Shown piece after piece: positions 47,958-60,298 of a DNA stretch of 64,000 nucleotides. The position numbers and the translations under genes were made by a program. How positions within the stretch are numbered: the first letter of the stretch is position 1; each line of letters begins with the position of its first letter. The stretch spans positions 124,001 through 188,000 of the forward strand of contig CP085826.1 of assembly GCA_020809705.1 (NCBI GenBank), in the 5' to 3' direction. The DNA is from Calonectria ilicicola. Lineage: Eukaryota > Ascomycota > Sordariomycetes > Hypocreales > Nectriaceae. Under the pieces are notes generated by a model. The model had not been told where the DNA came from. It worked only from the letters and a program-made list of their open reading frames with translations, and did not search any database.

Positions 47958-49291
47958 TAAGAGATGAGGTGAAGTAAGAGGTAGCTATGTAAGGTATGCT
48001 TGGATGATTGCGAGGTTAGAATCGAGAGACGGCCTACCCTACTGTCCTTGTCCTCAAGAAGTGCTGGTGAGGGTCATCTTCGCTCAAGGATGTCGCCCAG
48101 ACACATCGGGTTGAGTGCGGGGTTCACACTGCGATGCTATGACGTGCCCGAGGTGACCAATTATTACAACCCAAGACAATGCCACCTCACCATAAGTGGT
48201 CTGGGTTAGAATTAGCGTTGCAGTACAAAATTCTGGAGGGTGTAAGGGGCATCTGGTTGATTGGAGGCAGGCTAGATGTCAGCATGCGTGCGGAAGGGTG
48301 ACCTCATTTACCCGAGTGCCATTTACCAACGGTGGCACGATCCAAAATGTTAGTCAGAAATTGTGTAACATCACATCTCTATGGGATAATCTTCATCCAG
48401 ATTGGATGTAGTCAGCCCTTCGCATTTTGACAGCTGATGATGACCGCAATTGACGAATTCAAGCAAAAGGCCATCCGTGGAGCACTAATCGGCCTCTCAA
48501 CGGCCTTATTCATCTCATACGGGAGTCTACATCTGTACATAGCATGATCTAAAATCCAACTCATTGCTGGCAAGTGTTCAATCATCCTTTACGACGAAGA
48601 ACAAGTTTTTTACTAACGAGGAAACAGTAACGCTCAGCATTTGATTAATTTTGCATCGAGAGATTTCATCGTTATGAGTCGAACAGACACACCGAGTCAT
48701 ATAAACCGATCCTCTCGCCTAGATCTATGGTGTGGATGTTAAACAAGGGTCCGAATTGTTGTAGATCGAATCGAGATAGTTAATCTAAACAACTGAAGCG
48801 TGTCATTAACTTAGACCCCGTTCGTCACTTAATCCCCGGCATTGATCCCCCTGAACCATGGCAACGAAGCATCGAAGTCGAGTGGGGCCGAAGGCTAGGC
48901 ATGAGCTCGTACTTTTATCGATGCCGAACCCCGAAAGCGCAATTCATCGGAGACTCGGAAAAGTTCACATTGTCCGCCAAATCGCATGATACATCATAAG
49001 AATGGGGCGAGAAAATTCCACGCGCATAGAAATTGAGGAGCATTTCTAAGGGTAGAGTGGACTACCACAAGTCGTCGGCTATTTTCGCGGAAGATTCAGA
49101 CGCTCTGGGCCTTTTCCCATCACAGGGTTTATTCAAAACTTACGTATTTCACTTGCTGAATGGCAGGCTTCTCCTTCCCACACACCTGGCGCACAAATTC
49201 CTACCAGCTTATACTCTCACAATCTTATCGCTTGGCTTCATTTCTGCCATCGTCTTACGTTCCTCGTGCTACATTGGCCGACACGGGAAAC
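47958..49291. other. Intergenic
   Basis: 1.3 kb between divergent genes. No gene or repeat was seen. Confidence 0.5.
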
Positions 49292-50574
49292 ATGTCGGAT
49301 ATAAGCAACCTTGAGGCAAACGAAGTCCGCGTCAAAGTTGAATGGGGCGGCTCCTCTGCTAGAGATCTTTTATATTTGCAGTGCGGGTGGTTAATAAGAA
49401 CGCCCAAAGCGCTTGGGCGCAATTTTGCTGGCGTCGTTGTTGAGGTTGGCGAACACATCGAGCACGTGGTAGTAGATGACCAGGTAAGTTAGAAGTTGGG
49501 TGTTAAAAAAGATAAGGGGGTGCGAAAAAAAATGAAGATAAATGATGATCGATATATTCTTTGTCATCCAAATACTCTTCGAGTAGTGACTCACCATCAT
49601 TAGGTATTTGGCTGCATATTCGAGTCAGCCGAAAAAGATCCTCTCCGAATCAGTGATATTTTTCTCACCGCCAGGCGAGAATGTGTTGCCAAGGTTGGAT
49701 CACCCACTCCTCTTCCTTAATATCACTACTCAGCTCCTGAGCGTAGATTCCGTCAAATATTAGCCCTCAAGCTGCCGTCACCATCCCAAGTAGTTTTATT
49801 TCTGCTTTTCATGCCATCAATGAGGGTCTGAAATTGCCCCTTCCTTGGCCCAATAACTTCCCTGATAAAAATCCCAATGCTAACTCTTTGCAACTTATTT
49901 GGGGGGCTGGAGGCACTCTGGGGCAGCATGCCATCGAACTCCTTCGCTACTATGGTTTCAAAAATCGCTTTGCGGTATCATCTCGAAAGCAGCATGGATA
50001 TCTTATGTCCATCGGAGCTACACGAACATTCGATTGGGCTGATCCTAATGTGCCTATGGCTCTCTTTGAAGCCACCCTTGAACTAAATCATGGCAGTTGT
50101 CCGCCCGGTCGGTTTATCATTGATCTTCTTGCCTCACAGGGAGATAGTATCGCACCTGTTGCCACACTAGCCTATCCAGGCGCAAGAGTGGCCGTTTCAG
50201 TACCTATCATCGGAGATACAAACCATAGTACTGGAGATCGAACACTATATCTCGATCCCATCTTGGTTGCACAATGGCGATCTGGTGTCTTGGTCAACGC
50301 ATTTCGACCAGAAATGTATAACCGGGTCAGTTTTACCTTATCTTAGTAATTTCTTCTTCATTTTACTCATATTATAGCATAGAGAAACATTCGCGGAGAC
50401 AGCCTCCAGAGTCGTGTTATGCCGGAACTTGTGGCCAGGTCCATTATCACGGCGGCCAAGTTTGAGGAGATTGAGGGCTCAACTCTACAGAGTAGGGTCC
50501 AAAAGGCTTCCGAGCGAGCCAGACATGAGGGGGTTGAAGGAGGAAGCTTTGTTTGGAGAGTCAGTGAGAACTAA
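49292..50574 (+). CDS. Medium-chain reductase (quinone/enoyl reductase-like), zinc-less
   Basis: Four exons (49292-49483, 49604-49693, 49747-50325, 50383-50574) sum to 351 codons (350 aa). The N-terminal GroES-like half is seen in NEVRVKVEWGG, GRNFAGVVVEVGEHI and VFGCIFES; the nucleotide-binding motif is IWGAGGTLGQHAIELL. No catalytic zinc ligands are in place, so it belongs with enoyl or quinone reductase types. The last exon acceptor is the second of two nearby AGs; the first gives a frameshift. The N-terminus seems about 25 residues short of usual MDRs, so an undetected first exon is possible. Confidence 0.75.
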
Positions 50575-51092
50575 AAGCTGGATTGTCGCTTTCATTTTGA
50601 GTCGCTCTACCACTACCTCTCTGGGCTAAAATTACGAAGAAATTTAACAATATTGTGGATGACAAATGCTTGAGCTCGTAGAATTAGTCATTATTTTAGT
50701 GGATGAGTTGGGCTTTGTCTAGTACATGGCGACAACAGGTAATGAAGGCGGGGTCTGGAAATTGATCGCGGTATTCACGGCCGAGGAAGTCCGAGCTATT
50801 GATACTACGAAAAATGCCTACGTAATCTGAAATAGAACAAGCTTACACGCTGATAAAATACACAGGGCAAAATTTTGCATTTTATTGGGAAATTATTAGA
50901 AGGATACATCTTGGTCAATCTGGGCAGGGCTGTCCGAGTCCACCATCTCGGACTTTGTCGGCCGAGACCGCGAGCAGAGGTTGAAATATATTATAATTGC
51001 ACTGTATCATCCAAACGAAATCCGAAAAAAGGGAAAAGACTTAAACATAAGTACGATAAATTTGAGTGCTTTACCTATTCCAAGAGAAGAAA
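50575..51092. other. Intergenic
   Basis: 517 bp between two plus-strand reductase genes. No other feature. Confidence 0.55.
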
Positions 51093-52055
51093 ATGGCTAA
51101 AATTAAGACTGTTGGAGTTCTAGGGGTAGGCATTACACTTCGCATCCCCCATGCCCATCACCCCAGTTTTCGGGAACATTAACTGATATCCTTCAAGGGA
51201 ACTGGGGGTCTGGGTACTTATATTACCAAGAACCTTGCTTCATCTGGTCTATTTGATGTGACAGTGTTCACCCGAAGCGATAACCCCTCACTTCCTGCAG
51301 GGGTTAAGTCTGCATCGATTGACTACGATGATGTAGAGTCTCTCACGGAATCATTTCGCGGTCAAGATGCGATAGTAGCCGTGACACCAGGACATCTGGC
51401 AGAGTTGCACTTCAAGCCCATCGAAGCAGCAGTCAAAGCGGGCGTATACCGTTTCATCCCCTCCGAGTATGGAGTTGACATCCGAAACCCGCTGGTCCGC
51501 AAAATGCCCTTTATGAAAACGAAACAAGAAATCGAGAAGATATTAGTCGATGCCGCCAAGGAAGACAAGCTCACCTATACCAGCATCTATGGGGGTGGTT
51601 TTGTCGAATGGGTGTTGACTTATGAAGAGTTAATGCCCATCAGTCAACGCAAATTCAATTTGCAGAACGAGGGAAACTTTCCATTTTCCATAACAAAAAT
51701 GAACGACTACGCGAAGGCTGTCGTGGCCGCTCTTAGTCACCCTGAAGAAACCGAAAACGAAGTGATGTTGATAGAATCCTATCGACCTACCCAGCTCCAA
51801 ATTCTCAACTTGGCCAGGGAAGCGTTACCTGGGAACTGGCATGTCGAGCATGTCGACATGAACAAGAATGCGGAGATTGCTGAGCAAAAAATGTTCCAAG
51901 GTCAATTCGATATCCCAGTTGTCGACCCGATGGTCTTCAAGATCATGTTTACTCCTGGATATGGCGGTCAGATTGACGAAACTCACAATAACCTCGCGGG
52001 AATAACTCGCATGACAGACGACGAGTTGAAGCTTATTATAAAATCTTTTGCTTAG
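51093..52055 (+). CDS. Isoflavone reductase-like NmrA-family reductase
   Basis: Two exons: a 33-nt first exon (MAKIKTVGVLG) and a second from about 51200 that completes the NAD(P)-binding GGTGGLGTYI. Then VTPGHLAELHFKPIEAA, VYRFIPSEYGVD and the substrate-side FMKTKQEIEKIL. This is the PCBER/isoflavone reductase-like class of atypical SDRs (NAD(P)H-dependent), which in plants act on phenylpropanoids; fungal members act on varied substrates. The conserved lysine is in the FMKTK segment. It follows the MDR reductase by 0.5 kb on the same strand, so the two may work together. Confidence 0.82.
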
Positions 52056-52398
52056 ATAGGTAAACAATTTTGTGTACTTGGTGAATAAACTACATTTGTA
52101 GCGCTCTACTCCCAAAGTCTGACCACACCTACTGAGTAGGTCTCTATGATCTCTGAGCAATAATAACAGCCAGTACACTTGTTTCCATTACCTACGAATG
52201 ACAAACACATCAGTGCGGTGTTTTTACTTTATAAGCCTCTTGACACTTTTCTTTTTTCTTTTTTTTTGGCACTCTCTGAGTCGCATTTTTACAACGAGAC
52301 GCTGCTCTTTCACACTTGTCCGTACACATTAAAGGCTTAAAAATAACAGCCATGTAAGATACAGATCATAATTGGATTCTTTGACGTAAATTTTATAA
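52056..52398. other. Convergent 3' intergenic region
   Basis: 343 bp with a T-rich run at 52250-52270. Nothing else was seen. Confidence 0.6.
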
Positions 52399-53301
52399 TT
52401 ACAGTACAGACTTTACACACAAGACCTGAATGCATCCTTTGGCCTGATTCCTTGTGCAGTTCACATGATCATTCAATGCCTTGCACCATTTCCACTTAGA
52501 TATCTCACACCAATTAGTGCCATATAACTCTACTTCCAGCCTCTTTAGTGCATTAAAACCCTTGAAAGCTTCTGCGAAGGCCTTTGGAGGGTGTTTAAGC
52601 TGAAGATTATCCAAGGTCATGGTCTCGACATTATGTTCTTGGTCATCTACTGGCTCTGAGTGGTTTTGTTGAGATGCTCCATAAGCCTGAGCTTTGTTTC
52701 CTTGTTGAATTCTGAGTCTGAAACTCCATAGACCTGTGGAAAATAAGCGGCGAAATTGTTTCCAGTTATCAGTGCCGCCGTTTTGAAGCTCCATGAAGGA
52801 GATTTCTAATCGAATGTAGCGCAAAAGTCTTCGTTGCCATGATTTCAATCCCTTCGCAAAAGCAAGTGCCGTGATCAAGCCGGTTGTGAACCAGTTGACA
52901 AACACAAATTCATTCTCCAAAAAGGGAATATCTCTCGCCTCCTGGTAAATTTGCTTATTCGTCCTCAAAAATGAAGTGGGTATCCTGCAGACAGATCTGC
53001 ATTGAAATGAGAAATGGGAGCTTGGCTTAAACTCGAGCGCTGACGCTAGCGAGCAAGGGTCGGTCTCTGGGGTAAAGTTGGCATTTATTTCATTTGTTCT
53101 CAGCTGAATAGTTTGGGTAATAAATGGGGTCCAAGGTGGATTGGGATATGCAGCGTCAAGCTCTGCACAATGGATCTTGTGGTCAATGTGCACTTGTCTG
53201 TATATCTCCAATCGAATTTCCAATGGAAGATCCAAAAATGCCAAACGATCCTCTGTCTTGGGGAATTGACCTGCATCGTTTTTGTGGGACGACATGCTCA
53301 C
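52399..53301 (-). CDS. F-box-like (LPLEIRLEIY) protein, unknown function
   Basis: A single exon of 300 aa. The motif FLDLPLEIRLEIYRQVH, then SFLRTNKQIYQEARDIPFLENEFVFV, is the hallmark of the fungal 2EXR/F-box-like family. The C-terminal half has no named domain. It resembles the protein at 47088-47957 in plan; the two flank the reductase pair. Function is unknown; a substrate adaptor role is only a guess. Confidence 0.72.
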   Translation of the reverse strand: MSMSSHKNDAGQFPKTEDRLAFLDLPLEIRLEIYRQVHIDHKIHCAELDAAYPNPPWTPFITQTIQLRTNEINANFTPETDPCSLASALEFKPSSHFSFQCRSVCRIPTSFLRTNKQIYQEARDIPFLENEFVFVNWFTTGLITALAFAKGLKSWQRRLLRYIRLEISFMELQNGGTDNWKQFRRLFSTGLWSFRLRIQQGNKAQAYGASQQNHSEPVDDQEHNVETMTLDNLQLKHPPKAFAEAFKGFNALKRLEVELYGTNWCEISKWKWCKALNDHVNCTRNQAKGCIQVLCVKSVL

Positions 53302-53998
53302 ATCCGTGGAGAAAATGACAAGGTTTTGAGAGGTGACAGAAACGCAGTTATTCAGTGCCGCACATCAAAATGGACAACGTCTTGCAAGATCCAACACGGT
53401 CCACTGAATCATGAATCAGCCCAAGTCTTGAAATGTGCTCTACTAGCAGAAGTCCTTGCGTCATAATTTGGTTTGGAAAGATGTTTTATGGCTCGGCAGG
53501 CTGAAGAAGCCCGAAGTGCGATCAGCCCACACAAGACAACGAGTTGTGGCACGAGACGAATATTACAAAATGCTTACGTACATGTCTTAATGCAAAATCA
53601 TTACTGATTCGGTGTGTCTCAATTTCCGAAGCGCGATTAGCTCTGGTGTCAAATTTCGTAATTATTCCGTCATTAAACCCTCATTTCCCACGTTATACTT
53701 GTCACTACGGTATCTGTACCCTCGCCAACCTTGCTGGTTAGTTGCATATGGTCAGGGTTTAGCTAGTTCTTGCTTTCTGCTACTTGGAATTCAACTAAGA
53801 CGAATCATATCTAGACGGATTCTGATGTCGCAAGACAAATGACAGATCTATTTGCATGACGTTCAAGGCTTCCCAGACAACTACCCTCCAAGGATGAATG
53901 AAATAATGTAAACTTCGACAGTAGCATTCTACTCCTTCAGTGTCTAAATGCTCCCTTGGCATCTATATGTGGTCGTCTTGGGTCAGGTTGCTTCGATC
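53302..53998. other. Intergenic
   Basis: 700 bp between the F-box-like gene start and the DUF1772 gene end. No gene was recognised. Confidence 0.55.
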
Positions 53999-54537
53999 CT
54001 AAACCAAAAAAGCGCTGACACCGATAAGCGTCCCCAAGAATGCAAGCCAGCTACGGTAGAAATCAAGATTACCCCACTCTTGCACCAATTCTTTGAGATC
54101 CTTCTTCTCATTTGACGCCTTAGTAACACCATTTATTTCCCCAAGTCGGTCATTTATGGCTTCGTTGAATGGATAAGAGGAAATAACGGTGAATGGGACG
54201 ATAGAGCCCACGACAGCAGCAGCCAAACTGAGGAGCTGGAATCTGGTATTGCCGGTCCGGACCTTTTCATTGTATGCAAGATATGCAAAACTCGCGGCGG
54301 TTCCAGTTACAACAATCTTGCCCACGTATCTACCCACATCCCAGGCCCGCTTCCATTGTTGGGCAACCAGTGGCGAGGGCGCCTTCACAACCGCAGGCAT
54401 GAAAACATAAGCACCACTAAAGTAATAGCCTGCGCCATTTTGTTAGCGTGTTTCCACATGAATCTAAAGAGTCGTTCAAACCAACCACTCATAAATCCCG
54501 AGAGGGTCAGAGTGAGAGCTTCCGGTGAGACAGGCAT
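53999..54537 (-). CDS. DUF1772 membrane protein (anthrone oxygenase-like family)
   Basis: Two exons (54537-54486 and 54429-53999) give 160 aa. The 52-nt first exon (MPVSPEALTLTLSGFMSG) is easy to miss; it joins to YYFSGAYVFMPAVV. Hydrophobic helices lie near residues 65-80, 87-105 and at the C-terminus (FLGTLIGVSAFLV). It matches the DUF1772 family, whose studied members include the anthrone oxygenases of polyketide clusters; many members are of unknown role. No polyketide synthase lies in the window, so the substrate is unknown. A CCG-N5-CGG site is at 54753-54764. Confidence 0.75.
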
Positions 54538-56394
54538 GTTTATACTAAAGACGTAGGCTGTAACAATTGGTAGTTAAGAATTCTGAGTAGAACGAATGAA
54601 ACTCGTGATTCGGTAGTATTTGTACTGTTCTAAATATCAATCAAATTGTTTGTATTGCTTCTTGGTAGTCAGGTTTATATGTCACGTGTAGACCCTTTTG
54701 GTCTGTGATCATTTTAGCGCCGCATTTCCGCAAGTTTCCTAAACAGGCAAAATCCGAAATCCGGGACCACAGACGGGAAACCGGCAATCGGGAGTAGGGG
54801 GCTGGGGCCATGTCGGAGCTTCAGGGTTCCGCGGGACGCGAGCCTCTTCCTCACGTCAGGTATTCAGACCAAAGATCAGCTTTCCAATCGATCCAAGTTT
54901 CGAGTAAAATTTCAACATTATGTTTTTAAAATCTTCACCAACATGTATTTTAGGCCAGTTGTTTAAAAATGCCTTAATATCTAGATCTAATTACGAAGCA
55001 TCCTGATAACTCTTATTTTGCAACATCCATCTCAAGCGCTCATTCAGAGAGGAAAATTTGTATACCCCCACTTTGCTGTAGATCAAGCTCATTATTAAGC
55101 AGACGTACTTTGAAGATGCTGGCTATCTTCCCAAACATGTATTTTTTTTCATGAAAAAAGGAAAGAAGGAAGAAAAGAAATTGCATGGGAAGCATAATCA
55201 AAATCACTGCCCCAAACACCAATGTAATCTTTGGTCACATCAAAGAGAATAAACCTTTACCGGTGGGAGAAAGCCGGTCGATTACTTTGGTCCTCCGTGC
55301 TTTCTTTAATTTGCAGAGCAATTTATTTTGGTAGCATTTTGATTCAGCTTACATTGGCTACCGAGTAAAGAAGATACAATATCTTCAGCTATAAAATACT
55401 ACCTACAGCCACTTTACATTTTATATACGCGTGTTTCGGTGTATGTGAATGATAATCACAGAATTATTGAGCGACTGTAGGGTAAATTACTCTGTTCTCG
55501 TCCACAGACACGACCGTTGCGAAGCACGGTCGCAACTTCATTTTCCACGTCTTGAAATAAAAAAGAAGCCTCTAAAAGTGTTATTGAATACAAATTTCCA
55601 AAAAGAAACTTTGCAAGCCCTGCAAGTCAACCTTTTGTACAGCTTCAGCTGTGTAGTCATAACATCACCATAGTGGGAATCCAGAACAGAAAATGTCCTA
55701 GCTAAGACATAAAGCCAAATTCTTGTTAAGGATAAGGTGCTTATTCACTAAGAATTAGAACAAGATTATTTAATCCATGGCAGTTGACCAACAAGCCGTG
55801 ACTGAAGAGAGGTTCGGTTTAGCGGAGCCAAACGCACTTTCACCTCTTATTCTACACTGCAGTTTAAACGTACTAGAATATTTGCGGGGAACATCGGGTC
55901 TCCGATTTATCTAGGGCCCAAAAAATAAAGTATTCTAAGTTGCATTTCAACACTGGCTCTGCAGCTCGTTCCGTCCCGAATGCGCCGCGGTCAAGGGGTC
56001 TAAATTGACAAAAAACACCAGCAACCATGATGAGTCTTGCAATTAGCGCCACGATTCCCGTTAGGGGAGCACTAAAAGATATTTTACAAGACTATATTGC
56101 TTAACCTATTGTTATTTCACGAAAGCTGATATCCCTCTGCATCCTGGATCGTATACCTAACTATACCGCATTTTCAGAACCAACCTCGGCGGAGACTCAT
56201 TTGTGGCCTGCCCCGCAACGCTAACGGGTAAATCCGAAAAAGTCCGACGCTTGGTTTCGTCATCTACGCATCTCGTGTCCCGAGATTTTGCCCCCCCTTA
56301 TCCGTATTTTTCGTTGTCTCGGATCCTGCCGTATTTTCAAATAGCTGCCCGGCTGTCTCCCTCCCCGGCTGGCCCTCTACGTGATCCCATCAGG
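54538..56394. other. Long intergenic region
   Basis: 1.86 kb without a supported gene, A/T-rich at 54900-55500. A hydrophobic frame at 55040-55222 (minus) resembles a membrane helix but has no family match. It holds one CCG-N5-CGG site, and the paired half-sites TCCGAAAAAGTCCGA at 56233-56247 upstream of the regulator. Confidence 0.5.
54753..54764 (+). promoter_or_regulatory. CCG-N5-CGG element (DUF1772 promoter)
   Basis: TCCGAAATCCGG, 216 bp upstream of the DUF1772 start. It is an everted pair of CGG half-sites, similar to the two sites in the SDR/SxxK hydrolase promoter. Confidence 0.4.
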
Positions 56395-58852
56395 ATGCTC
56401 AATGTGCAAGAGTACCTAAACCCCGGTCATCGTCGTAAGCGTGCCGTAAGACTGGCCACCTCGCAGGTAATTGATGAACTTTACTGAAAGCCTGTAGTGT
56501 GATGCATGTTCACTCAAAAAGGTATGTTGATTCTTTTGGTAATATGAAGTAGCATGTCTAACTTCTTAAAAAGATACGTTGTGATCGTCAGGACGTCTGT
56601 CAACAATGCGTTTCGACAGGCACGACTTGCGTCCGAAATAGGCCGAATCGTCGACAGGGGCGTAGCCGAACCGTGGACGAGTAAGTGCCTGAAATCCCAA
56701 GTTTCGGTCTATACTTGACATTTAGAATAACTATAGATCTGCGAGGATGATATACTTAGCAAGCTGTGGAGCACATGACCAGCAGGCTGCGGGATATCTG
56801 CCGCGTCTCCCTGTTGAACCTCGTCCCACGCTAGACCCGTCTCAACTGGCTGGCGCAAATGATGAATTTGGTGAATCGCTTGCTAGAATCCAGCAAGCCA
56901 ACAAAAATGCTCCTGCGACCGATGAAGATAATTCCATGCAGAGCGGGATTAGATATCATCCTAAGCACGGCGCGATTCCACTTAAAAAAGAGATGCAGCT
57001 AGTATCAATGCAGGCTCAAGTTACCCTTGGATCATCACCCTTACTTTCCGCAGAGAATCTCGATGAAAAAAAAGTCTCCATTACAAAGGCTGTTCTTACT
57101 TTGGCAGCATCTGCTGTTTCGCTGTCATCATCACATATTGTTGACGCTGACTTGGTTGGCATCAAGGAGCCGTTTCCAAATAGTGAGACTATAAGCAGCA
57201 TGATCACTTGTTTGGAAGCCAATAGTTCAACAGGTTTATTGTTCTGCTAACTTTGCTGCAGGGAGACCTCAGAACGAGAGCACGGAATATATCTTTTCGT
57301 TGGGAAGCATCTTGTCGCGTGCATCACTCGAAGCTCAAGGGCTAGCCTTAATGTCAGGCAATGTGGAAGGCCCTACGCGGAACCACTACATTGTTTCAAT
57401 CAATTATGCCGCTTGGGTTTTTCTGTCTGCTAAAGCCGGTGAAATATCTAGCCCTTCATTGCGCGCACATCTTGTTCAGAGCCAGAAATCCTATGAGAAA
57501 CACATAATCATTGGCCTACAACGAATTAGCGTTGCTGATTCACCCAGCTTGTCGTTATTCCAAGCACTCCTCTCTGGTGTAGGTCCATTTGATATTACCC
57601 TAGCAGAACAAAAACCAAAAGAACTAATAATTAAAGGCAATGTTTGCTTATAATGTGGGGTGTTTCGAACGTTGCTGGCAATTCAACGCTGCTGCCTCGC
57701 GAACTTTCAGTGCCCTTGGTGGAGACTTCTTTTTCAGCCTCGCCTCAGGGTTTGATGATGCTGTCGCCTTGGAAGTTCGTCACTGTATCGACCTCTGTTA
57801 TATGGTTGATAAGGCTCTGTCTCAGTCAATGAACCGCGATGCATGCCTTCCAGATATTGATTTAGGATCCTCCATTATTGCACCATCTTCCATTCATAGC
57901 CAAACAATATGCACAGTTAGCATATTCCTTGAACTAGCAAAGGTACAGGACAACATGAACCGAGTTGTAAAATCTTCATCGACCCTGCAATCACGGCTTC
58001 ATCAAATAGAATGCTTGCAGCAACAAATGCTAGGGGATATAAAATTCAAAATTAACAAGGTTTGATCTACCAAAATCATAGGGTATCATGTATGCTCACT
58101 GAATTTATTTAGGCTAGTACTTACTTCCAAAATTCGGACTTTTGGAAGAGAGAACTGCATGGCATTGAATTCGCCTATTTTGCGATCTTGACAACTATTT
58201 TCCGCTTGCATCCAAATTTGGGTGACAACTGTACCCTTCAAGATCAACAAATAACCTACGCCCATCAATCATTAAACCACCTGACAAATATGCTATCGGA
58301 ACCTCTGGAAGGTCCGGACCTTTACGCAATTAGGAATTCTCTTGCTTGGTCAGTACGAAAATTGAATGCGGGAGCCATCCACACTGATAGCGATTTAGGA
58401 AGTTCAGCTTTTACCCAATGACACCATTCTTTATACTCCTATCATGGACCATAAAAACTTCGAATATCAGTACTTTTTGGTTTCTCAGTCACGTTTTAGA
58501 TCAGTTAACCATGGCTTCATATACTGATCAACCGATGGGTGAAGTAACCACATTGTTGCGTTCATATTTAGACTTTTGCAAGCCCTTATTTGATATGTCG
58601 TCTTCAGATTTAGACACTAGGGAAAATTCTGAATCATCACAAGATCAATTGGATCCGGTTAGCATGAACTCAAGAACTCACAACATGGATGAATCGCAAG
58701 AGTCAATGGTACTTGGCGTGGAGGGAGGAACATCCTTGGACATGGATAATTTTTTATTGGGTATATCAGAGGAGGGTAGCAAACCTTTCATCGCGGCTCT
58801 CGATTCTATTAATGTTTTTGACTCTGAAAGCTTTGATGCTTTTTGGAACTAA
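56395..58852 (+). CDS. Zn2Cys6 transcription factor
   Basis: Eight exons (56395-56445, 56498-56521, 56574-56680, 56737-57233, 57262-57578, 57637-58059, 58113-58348, 58399-58852) sum to 703 codons (702 aa). Exon 2 is a 24-nt microexon that supplies the first two zinc cysteines: the joined sequence is RRKRACDACSLKKIRCD, then VCQQCVSTGTTC, a perfect Zn2Cys6 cluster at residues about 17-45. Without it the finger seems broken. A fungal_trans region follows (SLFQALLSG, CFERCWQFNAAASRTFSALGG, PMTPFFILLSW). It resembles XlnR-type and related middle-homology regulators. It stands between the DUF1772 gene and the SDR/hydrolase/isochorismatase group. Confidence 0.9.
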
Positions 58853-59147
58853 ATTTAAATGGGCGTTGGTACTCATGAAGCGTATGAATACTCGTCGTAA
58901 AACCCCCGCTTGCTTTGTAGAGGCTATTTAACACTGGAGAGTGACAAAGGAGCTTTAGGTTTATAGATTTAAACTGAACATCCGCATGTAGACCATAGAG
59001 GAAAATTCCAACTTGGTTTCACACGAGTCTCAAATACCGAGCTTCAGACTTCGCCACTACTTAAAACTTGTGCCTTTGGCTATATACTGTGCGTGGTTCG
59101 TTTCTCTCTAGGCCCGACAATCTCAACCATTCACTTTATCATTGAGG
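58853..59147. other. Convergent 3' intergenic region
   Basis: 295 bp between the regulator and SDR 3' ends. No feature was seen. Confidence 0.6.
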
Positions 59148-59975
59148 CTAATCCATAAACATACCACCTGATACATTAATGGAGGCTCCGTTGATCCAAG
59201 AAGATCTCTCCTCAGACAAGAAGCCGACCACATGTGCCACATCCTCCGGTAGGCCAAGCCAGCCCTTTACGGGTGTTGCTTCGTCAAATATTTGGGTAAG
59301 AAATGCATTGTCTTCTTTCCCGAGTTCCCGCCGAAATGACTTAGTATCTATTACTCCAGGAGAAACCGCATTGACAGTGCATCCATAGTCCGGGGGAAGG
59401 TCAACCGCGAGTGCCCTCGCAAGGGAAGCAGTAGCACCCTTTGAGGTAGCATACGACACTTGGTGTGGAGGGGGGCTTTTGGCGACTTGCGATGTGACAA
59501 AGATAATTCGACCACCGCCTCCACTAGATTGAGGAGGTAGGTAAGGCAATGCTGCCTGGGTCGCCAAGAAGGCTCCTCGAACGTTTGTTGCCATTTGGCG
59601 GTCCCATAGTTCTAAGGAAATGGTCTCAACGTGACCCATGATGGAAATCCCGGCATTGTTGACTAGTATATCAATGCGGCCATATGCATCCACGGCCTTT
59701 TTAATAAGATGGGCCGGGCCATCTGGTGTTGACAGATCTGCTTGAACTGCGATATATTTTGTTTTCAATGAGGACCCAATGGCAGAAGCGTCCGCTTCGC
59801 ATGAGGCATCAGGGAAGTTGAGCACGATAATAGCCCCGCGTTCCGACAATTCTCGCGCTATAGCAGCCCCAATCCCCGCGGAAGAGCCGGTAACAACCGC
59901 CACCTTGTTCTGCAAGGCTTGAGGAATAACATCTGTGGCGGGGTTGGCTCTGGGCTTTGGCGCTGGAATATCCAT
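59148..59975 (-). CDS. Short-chain dehydrogenase/reductase
   Basis: A single exon of 275 aa from MDIPAPKPRAN; an upstream in-frame ATG at 60053 gives a less typical start. Classical SDR motifs: VTGSSAGIGAAIA (coenzyme), NNAGIS, the catalytic Ser in FVTSQV, YATSKG (Tyr and Lys), and SPGVIDT. The coenzyme loop (ending NFPD) suggests NADP or NAD binding without certainty. It resembles the 3-oxoacyl-ACP-reductase-like fungal SDRs. It is divergent from the SxxK hydrolase, with two shared CCG-N5-CGG sites between them. Confidence 0.85.
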   Translation of the reverse strand: MDIPAPKPRANPATDVIPQALQNKVAVVTGSSAGIGAAIARELSERGAIIVLNFPDASCEADASAIGSSLKTKYIAVQADLSTPDGPAHLIKKAVDAYGRIDILVNNAGISIMGHVETISLELWDRQMATNVRGAFLATQAALPYLPPQSSGGGGRIIFVTSQVAKSPPPHQVSYATSKGATASLARALAVDLPPDYGCTVNAVSPGVIDTKSFRRELGKEDNAFLTQIFDEATPVKGWLGLPEDVAHVVGFLSEERSSWINGASINVSGGMFMD

Positions 59976-60254
59976 GATTGATGATCCGACTTGGACTGAA
60001 GGGCGATTTATTTTCTGAATGGGTCTGATACTATAATGAAGCTCGATATACAAATGTTCAAAACGTAGGAGTACCTGATTTTGTCGTCACCCACGTGTTA
60101 TATGAGCAAAACTAAATCACATGTGGATGCTGGCGCACTTGGGCCCCAATGATCGGCATCATTCAACTTCACATTCAATCGCTCAATAGATTATTTCGTT
60201 GATCCTTCTCCCTTGGCTGAAGGATTGCTAATTAGGTTTTCAGGAGACCGAATG

Positions 60255-60266
60255 TCCGATTTGCGG
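60255..60266 (+). promoter_or_regulatory. CCG-N5-CGG element
   Basis: TCCGATTTGCGG. Differs from the site 44 nt downstream at one base. Confidence 0.45.
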
Positions 60267-60298
60267 GGGAAATGCAAAGCTCGTACCAAAACCCGATA

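Noticed and set aside
50346..50400. Apparent frameshift in the MDR reductase near its 3' end
   Set aside because: Using the second acceptor (CATAG, exon from 50383) restores one frame to the stop.
55040..55222. Hydrophobic frame resembling a transporter end
   Set aside because: Only one helix-like stretch, with no upstream transporter exons on the same strand.
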